Source: Avena insularis
Taxonomy: Eukaryota; Streptophyta; Magnoliopsida; Poales; Poaceae
NCBI GenBank assembly: GCA_023614405.1
Contig: CM042689.1
Coordinates: 325,476,305 to 325,540,304 of the forward strand
DNA: 64,000 nt
Direction of reading: 5' to 3'
The notes beneath the pieces were generated by a model. That model was not told the origin of the DNA. It ran no database searches and saw nothing but the letters and a program-made list of their open reading frames with translations. This document shows, one piece after another, positions 1-10,729 of the stretch (its first letter is position 1; each line of letters starts with the position of its first letter). The position numbers and the translations under genes were made by a program.

Positions 1-540
1 CTTTCCCATGGCTTCCACCGTAGCACTAACCCCGAGGGAGGCGGGCGCTTTGCTCGAACTACCCGCCAAGCTCTTGTGTCCCCGTCGGCTGGATGCTGAG
101 CGCCGGAGGCGTGCCGGTTTCTCCTGTCCCTCTAGGTGTGGCGTCGGATGGCCATCACGAACCACTACTACTTCGAGCTCACGCTGGAGCAGCGGAGGAA
201 TCCCAGATGGCATCCCGACTATTTCCCGACTTGGGAAGCCTTCTTCGTGGATCGGCAGGAGAGGCGCCGCCAGCACGAGGAGGACGCCCACCTCCTCCTA
301 ACTTCAACGAGGCCGGCCGTCGGCTATGGTGGCGCGGTCGGACTCTCCAGAGCGTCATGGCCTATGACACTGCCGCCGACTCTAACCCCCGTCTGCGCTA
401 CCCTCAAGTCCAGCCCACGCGCTACCCTCAAGTCTAGCCCACGCGTACTCTCCAGAGGTTCAATTATGGCGACCCCGACGACGACAACGATGACGTCGTG
501 GCGTAATCTGACGACTACAATGGCGGTATTACAGGTGTAG
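1..540 (+). pseudogene. Broken GC-rich gene remnant, unrecognised
   Basis: This stretch is GC-rich and looks like old grass coding sequence. One frame near 136-290 gives an ordered peptide (YYFELTLEQRRNPRWHPDYF and on), and the continuation rich in PPPPNFNEAGRRLWWRGRT lies in another frame from about 285. A frame change near 285 would therefore be needed to read through. From about 400 the sequence becomes a short duplication (CCCACGCGTACTC-type units) followed by a run of ACGACG. I do not recognise the family. It could be a hypothetical protein gene or a captured gene piece in a transposon. No intact start-to-stop frame of convincing length is present. Confidence 0.3.
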
Positions 541-580
541 GGGAGCATGACTGAATCACTCCAATATTCCGAAACAAATT

Positions 581-703
581 CGGCCGATTGTTACTTAATC
601 TGGCCATGTATCTTAATTTTCAGTTTTTTTATGTATCTTAATTTTCAGTTCCAGTTCGGCCGATTGTTACTTAATCTGGCCATGTATCTTAATTTTCAGT
701 TCT
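581..703. repeat. 76-bp tandem duplication
   Basis: The segment beginning CGGCCGATTGTTACTTAATC at 581 recurs at 657 with a 76-bp period. The shorter motif ATGTATCTTAATTTTCAG occurs three times in it. The copies are near identical, so the duplication is recent or homogenised. Confidence 0.85.
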
Positions 704-1289
704 TTTATGTACCAACAGGGGGATCTGAAACCTTTCCGTCCACCTCTGATGAAAAAGATAAATTCCTACCGAATCGCAGGAAGTGGGTCAGATATGAACT
801 ACAAGTATATGATACGATGCTCATGATTTTTTACAAAAATCATTTTTAGGTTCACAATATGCTATTTTATCAAAAAACAATGCAAGTTGAGCGAGGCTTG
901 GTGAGATTCAAGTGTATACAAAAGATGCGACATTTAAATATCCAATCAATTCAAAAATGTTAATACAAAAGATGCGGCATTAAAATATGATTTGATCTAA
1001 TAAAAATCATTTTTTAGATGCTTAATATTTCTTATGTTCAAAGTTTTAGGATTTAACAATTTATTTTTGTTTGAATTGAATAATCAAAATTTACATGTAA
1101 GTGTTTTAATTATTTTGAAAATTTTAATGTAAAGTAAATATAAAATTATTTACATGAATGGATAGATATTATTTTTCTGAAAATTATGATATATTATTCA
1201 TATTTTTCTGAGTTGAAATGAAAAAGATATGAATTTTCTAAATTCATATCATATTTTTTGAATTAAAAATGCCCCTTTAATGCATGAAA
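704..1289. other. AT-rich intergenic DNA, no gene seen
   Basis: The sequence is AT-rich with runs of A and T and partial local repeats (for example 'aaaagatgcg-cat' near 920 and 965). No convincing coding frame, RNA gene or element terminus was found. Confidence 0.5.
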
Positions 1290-1295
1290 TAAATG

Positions 1296-1476
1296 CCCCC
1301 CCTTTAACACCGGTTCCAGCCACGAACCGGTGTTAAAGGGAAACATTATTTCGTTCAACCCCCCTTTAACACCGGTTCGTGGGCTGGAACCGTGTTAAAG
1401 AAATAAATGCATCTTGTGAAGCGGATCCCCCCCTTTAACACCGATTCGTGGCTGGAACCGGTGTTAAAGGGGGGGT
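1296..1476. repeat. Left subterminal palindromes of CACTA element
   Basis: Three hairpin-forming copies are seen at about 1296-1340, 1359-1402 and 1427-1476. Each has an arm close to CCTTTAACACCGGTTC, a short GTGGCTG-like loop and the inverted arm. Such subterminal arrays are transposase-binding regions in CACTA elements. Confidence 0.8.
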
Positions 1477-1724
1477 ATTAAATGCCCGCCTTCTCCCCTT
1501 CCTCTCTCTTCCCCCACGAACCGGTTCGAAGCAGAGGAGCTTCAGCCTTGTACGTCGCCCTCCATCGCTGCCTACAATGTCCATCGCCGCCATTGTCGTT
1601 GTCCCGCCCCGCCATGCCCAAGGCTTCACCATTTCCCCATTGCCGCCCTACCAGCGCTTCCATGCCTCACCGCCCAGCCTCCACCATATGGCCCGCCACC
1701 GGCGCCCACCATACCGTAGAGGTA

Positions 1725-1990
1725 ATTAGTACTAGCTAGTTTTTATTAGTATTTTATTTTGTTAGTTTTTGTGTTAGTTTAGTGTTAATTAGTTAGTATT
1801 AGTTATTTATTAGCAGTTTAGTGTATTAGTTAGTATCTTTTTTAGTAGTTAATTATTAGTAGTTAATTAGTTAGTATTAGTTTAGTATCTTTTTTTGGGT
1901 TAGTTTAGTGTTAATTATTAGTAGTATTAGTTAGTATTTTATTTAGTTAATTAGTTAGTATTAGTTTAGGGTTATTTAGTGTAGTTTAGT
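1725..1990. repeat. TTAGT-rich low-complexity tract
   Basis: About 265 bases consist mostly of variants of TTAGT/TTAATTAG (for example GTTAGTATTAGTT) without a fixed period. It lies inside the CACTA element and is best explained as decayed simple repeat. Confidence 0.7.
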
Positions 1991-2754
1991 GTACGGGGAC
2001 GACCTCCCCTCTCGGCTGCAGGGGCGGCCTAGGTGGTGCGAGCTCCGGTGGTGGCCATGGCGGTATAGTATGCCATCGATGTCGGGGTATTAATTCACCT
2101 TCCCCTCCTTTCTTCCCCCCAGAGCAGCCAGATCGATCGAACACCGCCACCACAGAGAGAAGCGCCGCGCCGCCCATGAAGCTGCCACCGCCACCGCCAG
2201 ATCACACCGCCACCGCCATCACAAGGCCAAGATCACATCACAAGGCTGCACGCCAGAGAGCAAAGCCCTACGCCGAGCCCTCGCCACGTAAGTAGTTCCC
2301 CATGTATCAGTCCAACAGGAGCAACCATTTCCCCACCAGTCTTGCTTGTCTTTTTTAATATAGTGTATCATTGCACATCTCACTAACATCGGGAAACTCG
2401 AAACTAAGATGGCATGTAATTTTGGAGGAAGTAGTAGTATAGATAGGGTGTCAAGCGGGGCGGGTTCGCGGGCAACATAGTTTCATCCTGATTAGGGTTT
2501 CGACCCCTCGGAACTCGTTTAAAATGATCAAGCATCCTTAGGGTTTTAATGCACAACAGAGCCATCAAGCTACCGGCCCATCTCAGCGGCACGAAGAGCC
2601 TGCATTGGAAGCTGCCCGCGGCCCAGACTCTGCGTGGAAAAGCAGTGTGGCTTCCACGGAGAACGTGCAGCCCACGCTTGAAATGACGGGTCCTTGATAC
2701 CCCATGGATGAGATCACGGAGAGCGAACACGCTGAGCTGCATGTGAGATTAATG

Positions 2755-4990
2755 GGCTTATCCATTAAGGTGGCTGTCGGCTATGCCTTACCTCCTGTAG
2801 CTGGTGGAACTTACCACTGCCGACCGATTCCAGATGGCTATGCTATTGTCGGGGTGGATTAGGTTGTGAAGGAATATGAGGAAGCACAGCTTGACCATGC
2901 TACAGGTGAAGGGGAAACTCAACTCAAATTTGCAGTGAAAACAACCATTCTTTGGAAGAAGGAACACATTGTGCTTCCAAATTGGAGGTCACTGGCACCC
3001 CGCGTCTCCATGTCGCGTCTGATCGAGCCGCTTCAGCTATCTCTGTCGGCAGCCATCTCCATGGCAGCCATCTCCGGCCCGTCAGCCATCTCCTGCGCGG
3101 CAGCCATCTTCGGCCCGTCAGCCATCTCCGGTGCTTCAGCCATCTCCTCAGCGTAAGCGGAAGAGCACTGCCACGAGGAGCATCGAGTAATCGCCACAAA
3201 GAAATCCGCAGAAATCGTGCAAAGAGTTCAAAAACTACGTCCGCAGCCTTCCAAGCCATTGCGGTTTTTACCGTGGAATCGCGGTGACGAGGAGACCAAT
3301 AGGATCTCGGAAGAACAGGTCAAGAAATTCTTTGCACCTAGGCGGGCCGAGCCAAAGGAGAAAATAGATCCGCGGTGATGGAGAAGTTTTACAAAATCTT
3401 TCAAACCTGAAACCCCACTTGTGCCGGACTACGCGCTAGATTTTGAAGGCGGATGCAAGGCGCCGTAGGAGACTAAGTAGCAATCGTGAGGCACCCCAAA
3501 ACAGTTCCCATGCTCGGAGAGCAGGAAAACCAATCATGTGCCCGCTCCAAATGTTCGACACTGCAGGGACGCTCCTCCGTAAATGATTACGGCAGAGCTA
3601 CAAAGAAAGGCCAATGAGATGGGGATGACTTACATTGCATACTTGAACGTCATGGGAGACAACTTGCCCCAAATGCGATGCCAACCCCATACAACCATGG
3701 AAGTATGGGAAGAATCTCACAAGAAAGAGGAGCTCAAGACTCTACCAACAAAGATGCGAAAATTGCACAAGTGGTACCTTCATTTCTGCAAGACGAGAAA
3801 GTTAGAATGGATCACGGCGCATATAAGAGATGATATTTTCTTCATGGAGATGACGCGATCGACTTCAACATTCAAGACTTGCATTTTCTATTCAATCAGA
3901 AGGAACTCGACAAAGCTGCCATCAGCCTTTATTGTGTGTAAGTACTATTTCTATAATTTATATCTCATCTCATTCACTTTATTAATTGCATGTATATATA
4001 TGCTCACCATATATGTATATACTATTATGCAGGAAAAAAGTTATGGAATGCAGGAAAGGAGGCCCTTTTGACATTGGGTTCGTTGACCCAAATAGAGTTC
4101 ATGAAGAAGTGGTAGAAACCAAACCCGGGCAAACAGAAGATTACTTGCTAACGTCTTTACTGAGACAACAAACCAAAAGGGAAATACTATTGCCTTACAA
4201 CTTCTCGTGAGTACTGTTACCCTCTCTCTTGTACACATTCTTTTTCAGCTTACTCGATGTTAAGTGTAACTGATGATGAGTTATGCGTGCGTAGGTTCCA
4301 CTTTATTCTGCTAGTCATTCAACCCGACTCAGGAAAAGTCCTTGTCATGGACTTGTTATGAAAAGAAAAAGAGATATGGGCAAACTTTAGAGAGATGCTC
4401 CAGAGGTAATTTCAATCATATTATCGCACTAGATCGGCAACTTTCGTGACAATAAGTAATTAATTACTTCTTTATCCATTTTCTTTGTCGGACAGGGTTT
4501 GGAAAAGGTTCACGGGCAGGGCCGTGGGTGAATGGTCAGAAGAACTAAAATTTGTAGACCAAAATGTAAGTAATACTAGCTAGCTTCCAATTCCATTATA
4601 TCATGCTTTATTAATTATTATTTTGATTGAACTCTCTATTCTCGTAAAGTGCGCGCATCAGGGACACGGCAATAACTTATGTGGGTACTATGTTTGCGAA
4701 TTCATTCGCAACCACGATATGTGCGACTTGACAGGGCCAAGCCGCACTAGAACAACTTAGAGTAAGTAAACAAAGTCCACAACATTATTTTATTACCATC
4801 AATTGTGTTGAGTTTTATTCTTATATATATATTGACGGCCCATTCTTCATATATATTCAGATCGAACGGATGCGGGAACAACTCCTACCATTTGAACGCA
4901 TACGAGCTATTCAAGAGGAATTGGCGGGGTTCATACTTGATGAGGTCGTCACGCCTGGCGGAGAACTCTTTAGATATCCACCAAAATGAA
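2755..4990 (+). pseudogene. CACTA-borne DUF8039 plus Ulp1-like cysteine protease pseudogene
   Basis: A spliced gene on the plus strand can be followed in pieces. The first piece, about 2755-2990, resembles the DUF8039 domain (KVAVGYALPPVAGG, HCRPIPDGYAIVGVD) but has an in-frame TAG at 2860-2862. About 3583-3935 holds the linker ending LHFLFNQKELDKAA, which needs a frame change near 3840. Further exons at about 4030-4210, 4294-4405, 4496-4566 and 4650-4757 form an Ulp1/C48-like domain. Its likely catalytic His is in FHFILLVIQPD, Asp in VLVMD and Cys in NNLCGYYVCEFIRNH. A C-terminal exon near 4859-4990 carries IRAIQEELAGFILDE. An in-frame TGA follows VLVMDLL near 4360. Ulp1-like domains are commonly carried by plant CACTA and Mutator-like elements; their role in transposition is uncertain. 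This copy is broken by at least two stops and one frame change. Confidence 0.75.
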
Positions 4991-5231
4991 CGATGACGAT
5001 GTATGTGCCGATGACGATGTATGTGCCGATGACGATGTTTGTGTATAATAATAGTTGCTTAATTATTCATGTACTCGTATGTACCGATGACGATTTATGT
5101 GTATACCGCTCCCGATCGATTCCCCCTCGCTCCCCTCCATGAAATCGCCCGAGCAGGCGGCAGAAATGCACATGGCGAGATTTAGGTCGTTTTTCAGCGG
5201 CGGAAACGGCCTAAATCTCTGCAGCAACGGC

Positions 5232-5401
5232 ATTTTAACACCGGTTCGGATCTGAACCGGTGTTAAAGAGCTGAGCCTCGGCAGCCCCCGTGCGCCACCC
5301 TTTAACACCGGTTCGTATAAGAACCCGGTGTTAAAACCCCCCTAACCGCGCCAGGGGGTTGTTGCGGTTGTTGAGGCCCTCCCAACCGGAGTTAAAGGGG
5401 G
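5232..5401. repeat. Right subterminal palindromes of CACTA element
   Basis: Copies of the TTTAACACCGGTTCG palindrome lie at 5232-5268 and 5298-5337, and a degenerate one ends in AGTTAAAGGGGGG before the terminus at 5415. They mirror the left-end cluster. Confidence 0.8.
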
Positions 5402-5620
5402 GGGCTGCACTAGTGTTTGCATCAACTATGGATGCACATAACCGTTAAGCATGAGTATTAAGATTTTTAATATTGGTGAAACACCAATCCTGGTCCTCAG
5501 CTGCCATATGCAGTCACTATTCATCAAGGTCATTTCTAGACTTATTCCTCTCCGATATTGAAGCACGGTTTGATTAACAACGTGCTCTTTGAGGGCAACT
5601 CGTAGCTTAAGGAGGATGCC

Positions 5621-5809
5621 ATGCCAGGTTCTTTACTGAATCTGCCAAAGAAGAAGAGTTTGGCTACAAGTGGAAAATATGCTAAAGTAAATATTAGAAC
5701 AAACAGAGGCAATGCCAGGTTCCTTACTGAATCTGCCAAAGAAGAAGAATTTGGCTACAAGTGGAAAATATTCTTCTGAAGTAAATATTAGTAGAACAAA
5801 CAATTATAC
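5621..5809. repeat. 94-bp tandem duplication upstream of the DUF3615 gene
   Basis: The unit starting ATGCCAGGTTCTTTACTGAA at 5621 recurs at 5715 (period 94 bp) with a few substitutions and small indels. It lies about 170 bases upstream of the putative TATA box. The rest of 5416-5975 shows no gene. Confidence 0.9.
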
Positions 5810-5975
5810 TTGTATATATCATGGCTCCTCCGTATATGATTCCGAGTTGAATTTGTGATCTTTTGTACGATTTCGTTGTCGATCCGTAGTGGGATGTGAC
5901 AAGAGTAGACACTCACCGCCACTGGCTCGGAGTAGGGCCGTTGTACTTAGCGTCAGGAGCCGGTGCTAATAAGAC

Positions 5976-5982
5976 TATAAGA
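5976..5982 (+). promoter_or_regulatory. Putative TATA box of the DUF3615 gene
   Basis: TATAAGA lies 69 bases upstream of the chosen ATG at 6051. A start site about 30 bases downstream would give a 5' UTR of about 45 bases. The match is imperfect, so this is tentative. Confidence 0.35.
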
Positions 5983-6050
5983 GGGAGAGGAGAAGCGGAT
6001 CGGAGGAAGGACGACGTGGTGCGAGCGAGACGATCGAGTCCTCCAACAGG

Positions 6051-7988
6051 GTGAACACGATCTGCGCCGCTGACACCGCAGCCAAGGAGGGCAAGATCGG
6101 CGTCGCAGCGAAGGATAGTCGATCGTCACCGCGTCGGACTCGGAACAGCGTCGACATGGTGAGCAGGACGGGCGCCGCCGACGCCGCCGGAAAGGCCGGA
6201 GGAGAGACTCATCGCCTGATTGGACCCAGACCATTGAGTTCGTACCCCGTGGTGCCATTCGATGAGGACAAGAAGGAGACGGAGGCAAGGAGGAGGGCGT
6301 GGTGTTGGGGGTGGCTGCCGCGCGCCTCCTCGCTCTTCCCCCGGCCGGAACCTGAGCCCATCCGCGTCGGCGTGCCGCTGGACTACCTACAGCTACAGAG
6401 GCTTGAGGACAGGTTCGTTCGTGTGATCCAATTCGATTGATTGATTACGCACAATTTCAATATTTGCCGTCTCTTATTTTACTGATGATGATCCGTCTGT
6501 ATGTTTTTGTTTTTGGTTAGCTTTCCGCATGTGCTGGGGCGCTTGGAACGCTTAGCTCGCCATCAAAAGATTGTGGAGGAATGCCTTGGGTGGTACAACA
6601 CCATGCATCCGGTGATTTGTTCTTCCTTACTCGACTTTCCTGCCTCTGCCTGGCAATCTGGTCTTGCAATTTGGGCCTATATTTATTTTCGCCGCTCTGA
6701 ATTAGACTCGCCGAAATGTGCTACTATACTAGTAGATAAAATCATTCGTTACTCCTTCAGACCATCAAATAGACTCGTTTTATTTTACTTCTCAGAACAA
6801 TCTTTACTGCTTTCTGTTTTCGCTTCTGGCTACGGGCACCATCTTCAGACTTGATGCACTGCACCAACAATGTGATTCTGAATTTCGCTAGGTGCAATCA
6901 AACCTTAAGACTTCAGTCCGTAATGCATAAAGCTTTTTGGATTTGATGGTTGAAGTTTTCTTACTGCTAGTATTTGACCGTAAAATTATGCAAGTGGATT
7001 TTCATAAAAATAATATACTTCAGGTAATATGTTTAACTGATTTTGCTAAGCAATAATAATTATATTAAGTGTGGTTAAATTTGTGTTGAAGACTGTCGAT
7101 ATCTTCCAAAAATCACCAGTAAAATGTCAGGACGTAGCAACCACTAATTTAATTCAGTCGCTGGTGCCTTTTGGTTTTGTTTTACCTTGCTCCCTGTACC
7201 AATTTGTTTTACCTTACTGCTACCTGTACCGATTACTTCTTTTTCCTGATTAATTGATTGGATATTAGGATGATGAGTACGAACCTGCTCCTGGCGCCGT
7301 GACTGAAGGAAGCAGATTAGGCAGGGGCAAGTGCTGGACTCATGGCAACTTTGTGGCACGTCGGAAGCGCTCTGGCTGCTTCTCCTTCCTGCCCGCTCCT
7401 CGCACTCTCTTCTTTTTTGAGCAAACTAGAGGAAATAATAACAATGAAGTTGTCACATGCATGCCTCTAGGTATGTATCTACTTGACCCGATCCTTCTTT
7501 TGTCAGTGCAAGAGAACTCTGAACATCAAAGTGACAAATTCCTGTGTTTTCAGATGAACCAGTTACTGAAGCCTACGATTTCCATGGCCTCCGTTTCGGG
7601 TGGGGTACTCGTCGTGTTGGCAAGTGTACGTCCCTCTGCTCTTATCTCGTTTGCATCATGCACTGCACATTTGTTCTCCTACATAGTCTCTGACCTTGCA
7701 TTTTTATTTTCTCCAGCGGACTGCATTTGCAAGACGTGCTACCGTCGACATCCTTACGCGATGAGCACATGCGTGTGTGAAGATAGCAAGGTGGAGCCAG
7801 TATGTGACATGTGCTATCCTCGCTGCTGTGTGATTCATCCACTCCAAGGAGGGTTCGCGATGGGATATAACACAAAACCTTTGCACGACTCTTTTCGCCT
7901 GATCACCGTGGAAAGACTTGTTAATCCAGTACCAATGATGTTTAGGCCAGACAGCCTAGTGTTAAAGTGTATAAGTGGATTGCACTAG
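6051..7988 (+). CDS. DUF3615-type grass protein, five exons
   Basis: Exons are inferred at 6051-6412, 6521-6611, 7269-7470, 7554-7625 and 7717-7988. All introns are GT-AG, phases match, and the result is 332 residues. Exon 1 encodes a low-complexity basic/Ala-rich N-terminus and a PIRVGVPLDYLQLQRLED segment. Exons 2-4 encode the part resembling DUF3615 (RHQKIVEECLGWYNTMHP, CWTHGNFVARR, YDFHGLRFGWGTRRVGK). Exon 5 has a cysteine cluster (C245, C247, C250, C261, C263, C272, C275) and HPLQGGFAMGYN, which suggests metal binding. The biochemical function of DUF3615 proteins is unknown. The last eight or nine codons and the stop come from the SMART retrotransposon inserted at 7960, so the present C-terminus is not ancestral. 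The start is the first ATG of the open GC-rich exon; a later in-frame ATG (at VDMVSRT) is possible. Expression is untested. Confidence 0.7.
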
Positions 7989-8302
7989 CCTTTTCCATCA
8001 GTCCGGACTTTGGTTGCGTTGACTAGTGCATGAAGCTTGACATGGTATCAGAGCCTAAGGTCTCGAGTTCGAGTCCTGACTTTCGCAATTTATCCTAAAA
8101 TTGCTGTAGACCCCTCTGTGTCCACGTATAGGCCTCTTGAGTCATACGTGAGTTTCGCGCGCCGTCGCTCTCTTCCGATTGCACGTGCTGACTTCTTCCC
8201 GTCACATGTGAGAGGGGGTGTTGAAGTGTATAAGTGGATTACACTAGTCCTTTCCATCAGTTCGGACTTTTGGTTGCGTTGGCTAGTGCATGGAGGTTAA
8301 CA
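7960..8302 (+). mobile_element. SMART-type miniature LTR retrotransposon (343 bp)
   Basis: Two direct LTRs of 83 and 84 bp (7960-8042 and 8219-8302) start TGTTRAAGTGTATAAGTGG and end in TTGACA or TTAACA. A primer binding site TGGTATCAGAGCC (tRNA-iMet type) follows the first LTR at 8043-8055, and a polypurine tract GAGAGGGGG precedes the second. The element is flanked by a perfect 5-bp target duplication CCTAG (7955-7959 and 8303-8307). Size and structure fit the SMART/TRIM class, which has no coding capacity and depends on proteins from other elements. It sits in the final exon of the DUF3615 gene. Confidence 0.95.
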
Positions 8303-8307
8303 CCTAG

Positions 8308-8504
8308 TAGTAGAATTGTACTATGTGCTTTGCCCGTTCGGGTTTGAATTTGAGAACTTGGCCAGCCATACATGTAGTTATTCTGTATCAAGTATGTTAT
8401 CAAATGAAATAACACCGAAAATTCGCTCAGAAGGGAGGCAGAGGCAGCACATGAAGAAATCGCTGTACGATACTAGGATGTTCTTCATCGAAGACTGCAC
8501 TTGA
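8308..8504 (+). pseudogene. Displaced former 3' coding sequence of the DUF3615 gene
   Basis: If the SMART element and one CCTAG copy are ignored (348 bp, exactly 116 codons), the exon 5 frame continues without a stop for about 65 codons to a TGA at 8502-8504. This tail is now separated from the gene by the element's stop codon. Whether the ancestral protein really used it is an inference from the open frame. Confidence 0.5.
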
Positions 8505-8652
8505 TGGCAGTTTTACTTCACTTCAGAATTGAAACTAATGCGGAATTAATCATCAACTAAACGATAAGTTCAGTGTTGCCAAACACACGCAAAACGAGCC
8601 ATCGGATCAGACTCCATCAGCTGTCGAGATGTCTTCTCCAATCTTCACACAG

Positions 8653-10113
8653 CTAGCTCCGCCGGGCCATCAACTCGTCCATCAGCCTTCCAACGTCACT
8701 GTAGGAAGACCCACCCTTCTCTAACGCGCTCCTCGCCTCCACACCCAGATCTCTGGCCTTCTTCTGTATCGCGACGCCTTCCTCGCTGCTGCCCATCAAT
8801 CTCCCGATGGATTCAGCGATGACCTCGCCGGCGACCACCTCGTGGGCCTCGACGCCCGATGCGTAGTCCTTGGCGCCGATGCTGACACCCACCTTGAGCA
8901 CCTCCACGACGAGCTTCTCGTTGAAGAACTGGTCTGCGTACCGTGGCCACGTGGCCATCGGAACACCGGCGCTCACGGCCTCCAGGGTCGAGTTCCATCC
9001 ACAGTGCGTGACGAACCCGCCGATGGCCGGGTGGTTCAGGATGAGCATCTGCGGCGCCCAGCCTCGGATGATGAAGCCGCGGTCGCCGCGCGCCATCAGC
9101 TCAGCGAATCCCTCGGGCATCCACTCTGAAGATTCTGGGTCTGCGCGGCCAACCACCCACACGAAATTCTTGCCACAGAGTTCGAGGCCGCGAGCGAGCT
9201 CACGCAGCTCCGCCGGCGAGAAGCTGGTCAGCGTGCCGAAGGAGACGTACACCACCGAGCCAGGCTGCTTGGCGTCCATCCACCGGAGGCAACTGTCCGC
9301 TTCCGGCGAGGGCGCGCTGGTGCCTCTTCCGGACATGTCCATGCTGCCGAGCGCGACCGGCCCGACGAGCCACGCGCGGCGACCGAGCGTGGTCTTGTAG
9401 TGCTCGACGTAGTCTGGCTCCAGCTCGTGGAAGCTATTGATCACCTCGCCGAAGCTCCTCTGGTCATCGGCGTTGATGCTCTGGAACAGTTTCCAGTGGT
9501 CCGGCCTCTTCCTGGGATCCATCATCTGGCGCCGCTTCAGCACGACACGGTGCGGCAGCCCTGGCAGGGAAACGGGGGCGTCGGGGTCGTCGGAGGCGGT
9601 CTCCAACGGGTCGTTCCGCAGCATGCTGTCGCTGCAGGACCGCGCGAACATGCTGCTACCGTGGAACGCCAGGCGCGGGACGCCGTGCTCCGCGGCGGCG
9701 TCATTGGCCCAGTAGAAGAAACTGTCCGACACGACCGCGTCGGGGCGGTCGTCGGCCAAGAACCGGTCGAAGGGCTCTCGGAGCTGCGTCACCGCGTGAT
9801 AGAACTTGTCCCGGTCGTCTTGGGAGGTAAGGGCCATGCCGTTCTCGACACCCGGCGGCAGGCCGACGTCAGGGAAAGGCACGACGGAGATATCGATCGC
9901 CGGGCAGTCGGTGCTGTGGCGGAGGGCGTCGTTGGCACGGTCGACGGCCGAGCGGATGATGGCGGCGTTGACGGGCGTGGTGAGTATGGTGCACCTGACG
10001 CCGCGGGAGGCGAAGAGCGCGGCCATGTCGGCTATCGGAATCAGGTGGCCGGGGGCTAGGAACGGGAAGAAGAGGATGTGCAACGGTGACTGCTGCTCAT
10101 CTTCGACAGCCAT
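8653..10113 (-). CDS. UDP-glycosyltransferase, UGT73-like (group D)
   Basis: This intact single-exon frame encodes 486 residues, the usual UGT length. Family 1 UGTs transfer a sugar from a UDP-sugar to small acceptors such as flavonoids, terpenoids, coumarins or mycotoxins in the cytosol. The N-terminal domain has FPFLAPGHLIPIADMA with His23, the expected catalytic base; the usual partner Asp probably lies near VVSDSFFYWA. The C-terminal PSPG box spans residues 352-395, starting WAPQMLILNHP, with HCGWNS in the middle and ending YADQ. Trp and the final Gln at the usual PSPG positions suggest UDP-glucose as donor. Sequence such as ADQFFNEKLVVEVLKVGVS is typical of UGT73. The acceptor cannot be predicted. 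The gene points away from the preceding DUF3615 gene and has its own TATA box at 10313-10320. Long frames on the opposite strand are shadows of the high GC content. Confidence 0.93.
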   Translation of the reverse strand: MAVEDEQQSPLHILFFPFLAPGHLIPIADMAALFASRGVRCTILTTPVNAAIIRSAVDRANDALRHSTDCPAIDISVVPFPDVGLPPGVENGMALTSQDDRDKFYHAVTQLREPFDRFLADDRPDAVVSDSFFYWANDAAAEHGVPRLAFHGSSMFARSCSDSMLRNDPLETASDDPDAPVSLPGLPHRVVLKRRQMMDPRKRPDHWKLFQSINADDQRSFGEVINSFHELEPDYVEHYKTTLGRRAWLVGPVALGSMDMSGRGTSAPSPEADSCLRWMDAKQPGSVVYVSFGTLTSFSPAELRELARGLELCGKNFVWVVGRADPESSEWMPEGFAELMARGDRGFIIRGWAPQMLILNHPAIGGFVTHCGWNSTLEAVSAGVPMATWPRYADQFFNEKLVVEVLKVGVSIGAKDYASGVEAHEVVAGEVIAESIGRLMGSSEEGVAIQKKARDLGVEARSALEKGGSSYSDVGRLMDELMARRS

Positions 10114-10312
10114 GGCTAGCTGCGTGCCGAAGCTGGTCGTCTACGGCCTGGAGGAGAGTCAGGAATCAGGGGAGTACAAACCAGACCCGCAAGAGAGCCG
10201 TGGTTTGTTCCAAATCAGTTTGCCCCACTTACGACTCCACAAATCTCCACCTCAGTCCGTAGCAAATTTCAGTAAGAAGTTGACTGTAAGTGTAGCGTTG
10301 TTGGTGTATGTG

Positions 10313-10320
10313 TTTATATA
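10313..10320 (-). promoter_or_regulatory. TATA box of the UGT gene
   Basis: TATATAAA on the minus strand lies 200 bases upstream of the ATG. A start about 30 bases downstream gives a 5' UTR near 170 bases. The consensus is very good and no other TATA box lies closer. Confidence 0.6.
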
Positions 10321-10729
10321 AGTATGAAAGTTTGGGGCTCACGTTATCCAATCGAACCACGTTAAGTTGTTCATTTTTTTTAAAGATTATTAGGTGAAGT
10401 TGTTCCTGACTTTGTGATCTCCAACTTGATTGGGTTGCCGTCAAGACTTCGATACCTTCAAATGCAAGATTCCAAGCACAAATTACCTCATTTGTTTGAC
10501 CGTCCAGTTAGAATATGCTAATGTCACAGGTCTGATGTGGCAACAAATCACAAAGATACGTCTGATGACCTCTGGCGATGAGTGGGACTAAGTGCGCGGA
10601 GGATCTCGATCGTGTCGAATAAGGGTTTGTCGAGGTCGTGTCTAATCATCTCCAATGCTGGATGGATTCACCGCGAGGATAGAACAACTCAGAGGGTGCC
10701 TATGACACTAACGTCAGTGGACAACTTCT

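Larger units (their letters stand above)
1290..5415 (+). mobile_element. CACTA (En/Spm) DNA transposon relic
   Basis: The right end reads GGGGCTGCACTAGTG and so carries the inverted CACTA terminus (CACTAGTGC on the minus strand) at 5415. Inside both flanks lie several copies of the palindromic subterminal motif TTTAACACCGGTTCG...CGAACCGGTGTTAAAG, typical of grass CACTA elements. The left CACTA terminus could not be found, so the left border is set at the first subterminal palindrome and is approximate. The body holds a decayed DUF8039/Ulp1-type gene but no recognisable TNP2 transposase, so the copy is non-autonomous or internally deleted. Confidence 0.8.

Noticed and set aside
1448..1740. Overlapping Pro/Arg-rich frames on both strands in the CACTA left end
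   Set aside because: Compositional frames in subterminal transposon DNA, not ordered like any protein domain.
8043..8055. TGGTATCAGAGCC as part of a tRNA gene
   Set aside because: Only the tRNA 3' end complement is present directly after an LTR; it is a primer binding site, as at 42200-42211.
8813..10059. Long plus-strand and shifted frames across the UGT gene
   Set aside because: They are shadows of the high-GC coding strand; only the minus-strand frame has UGT motifs.
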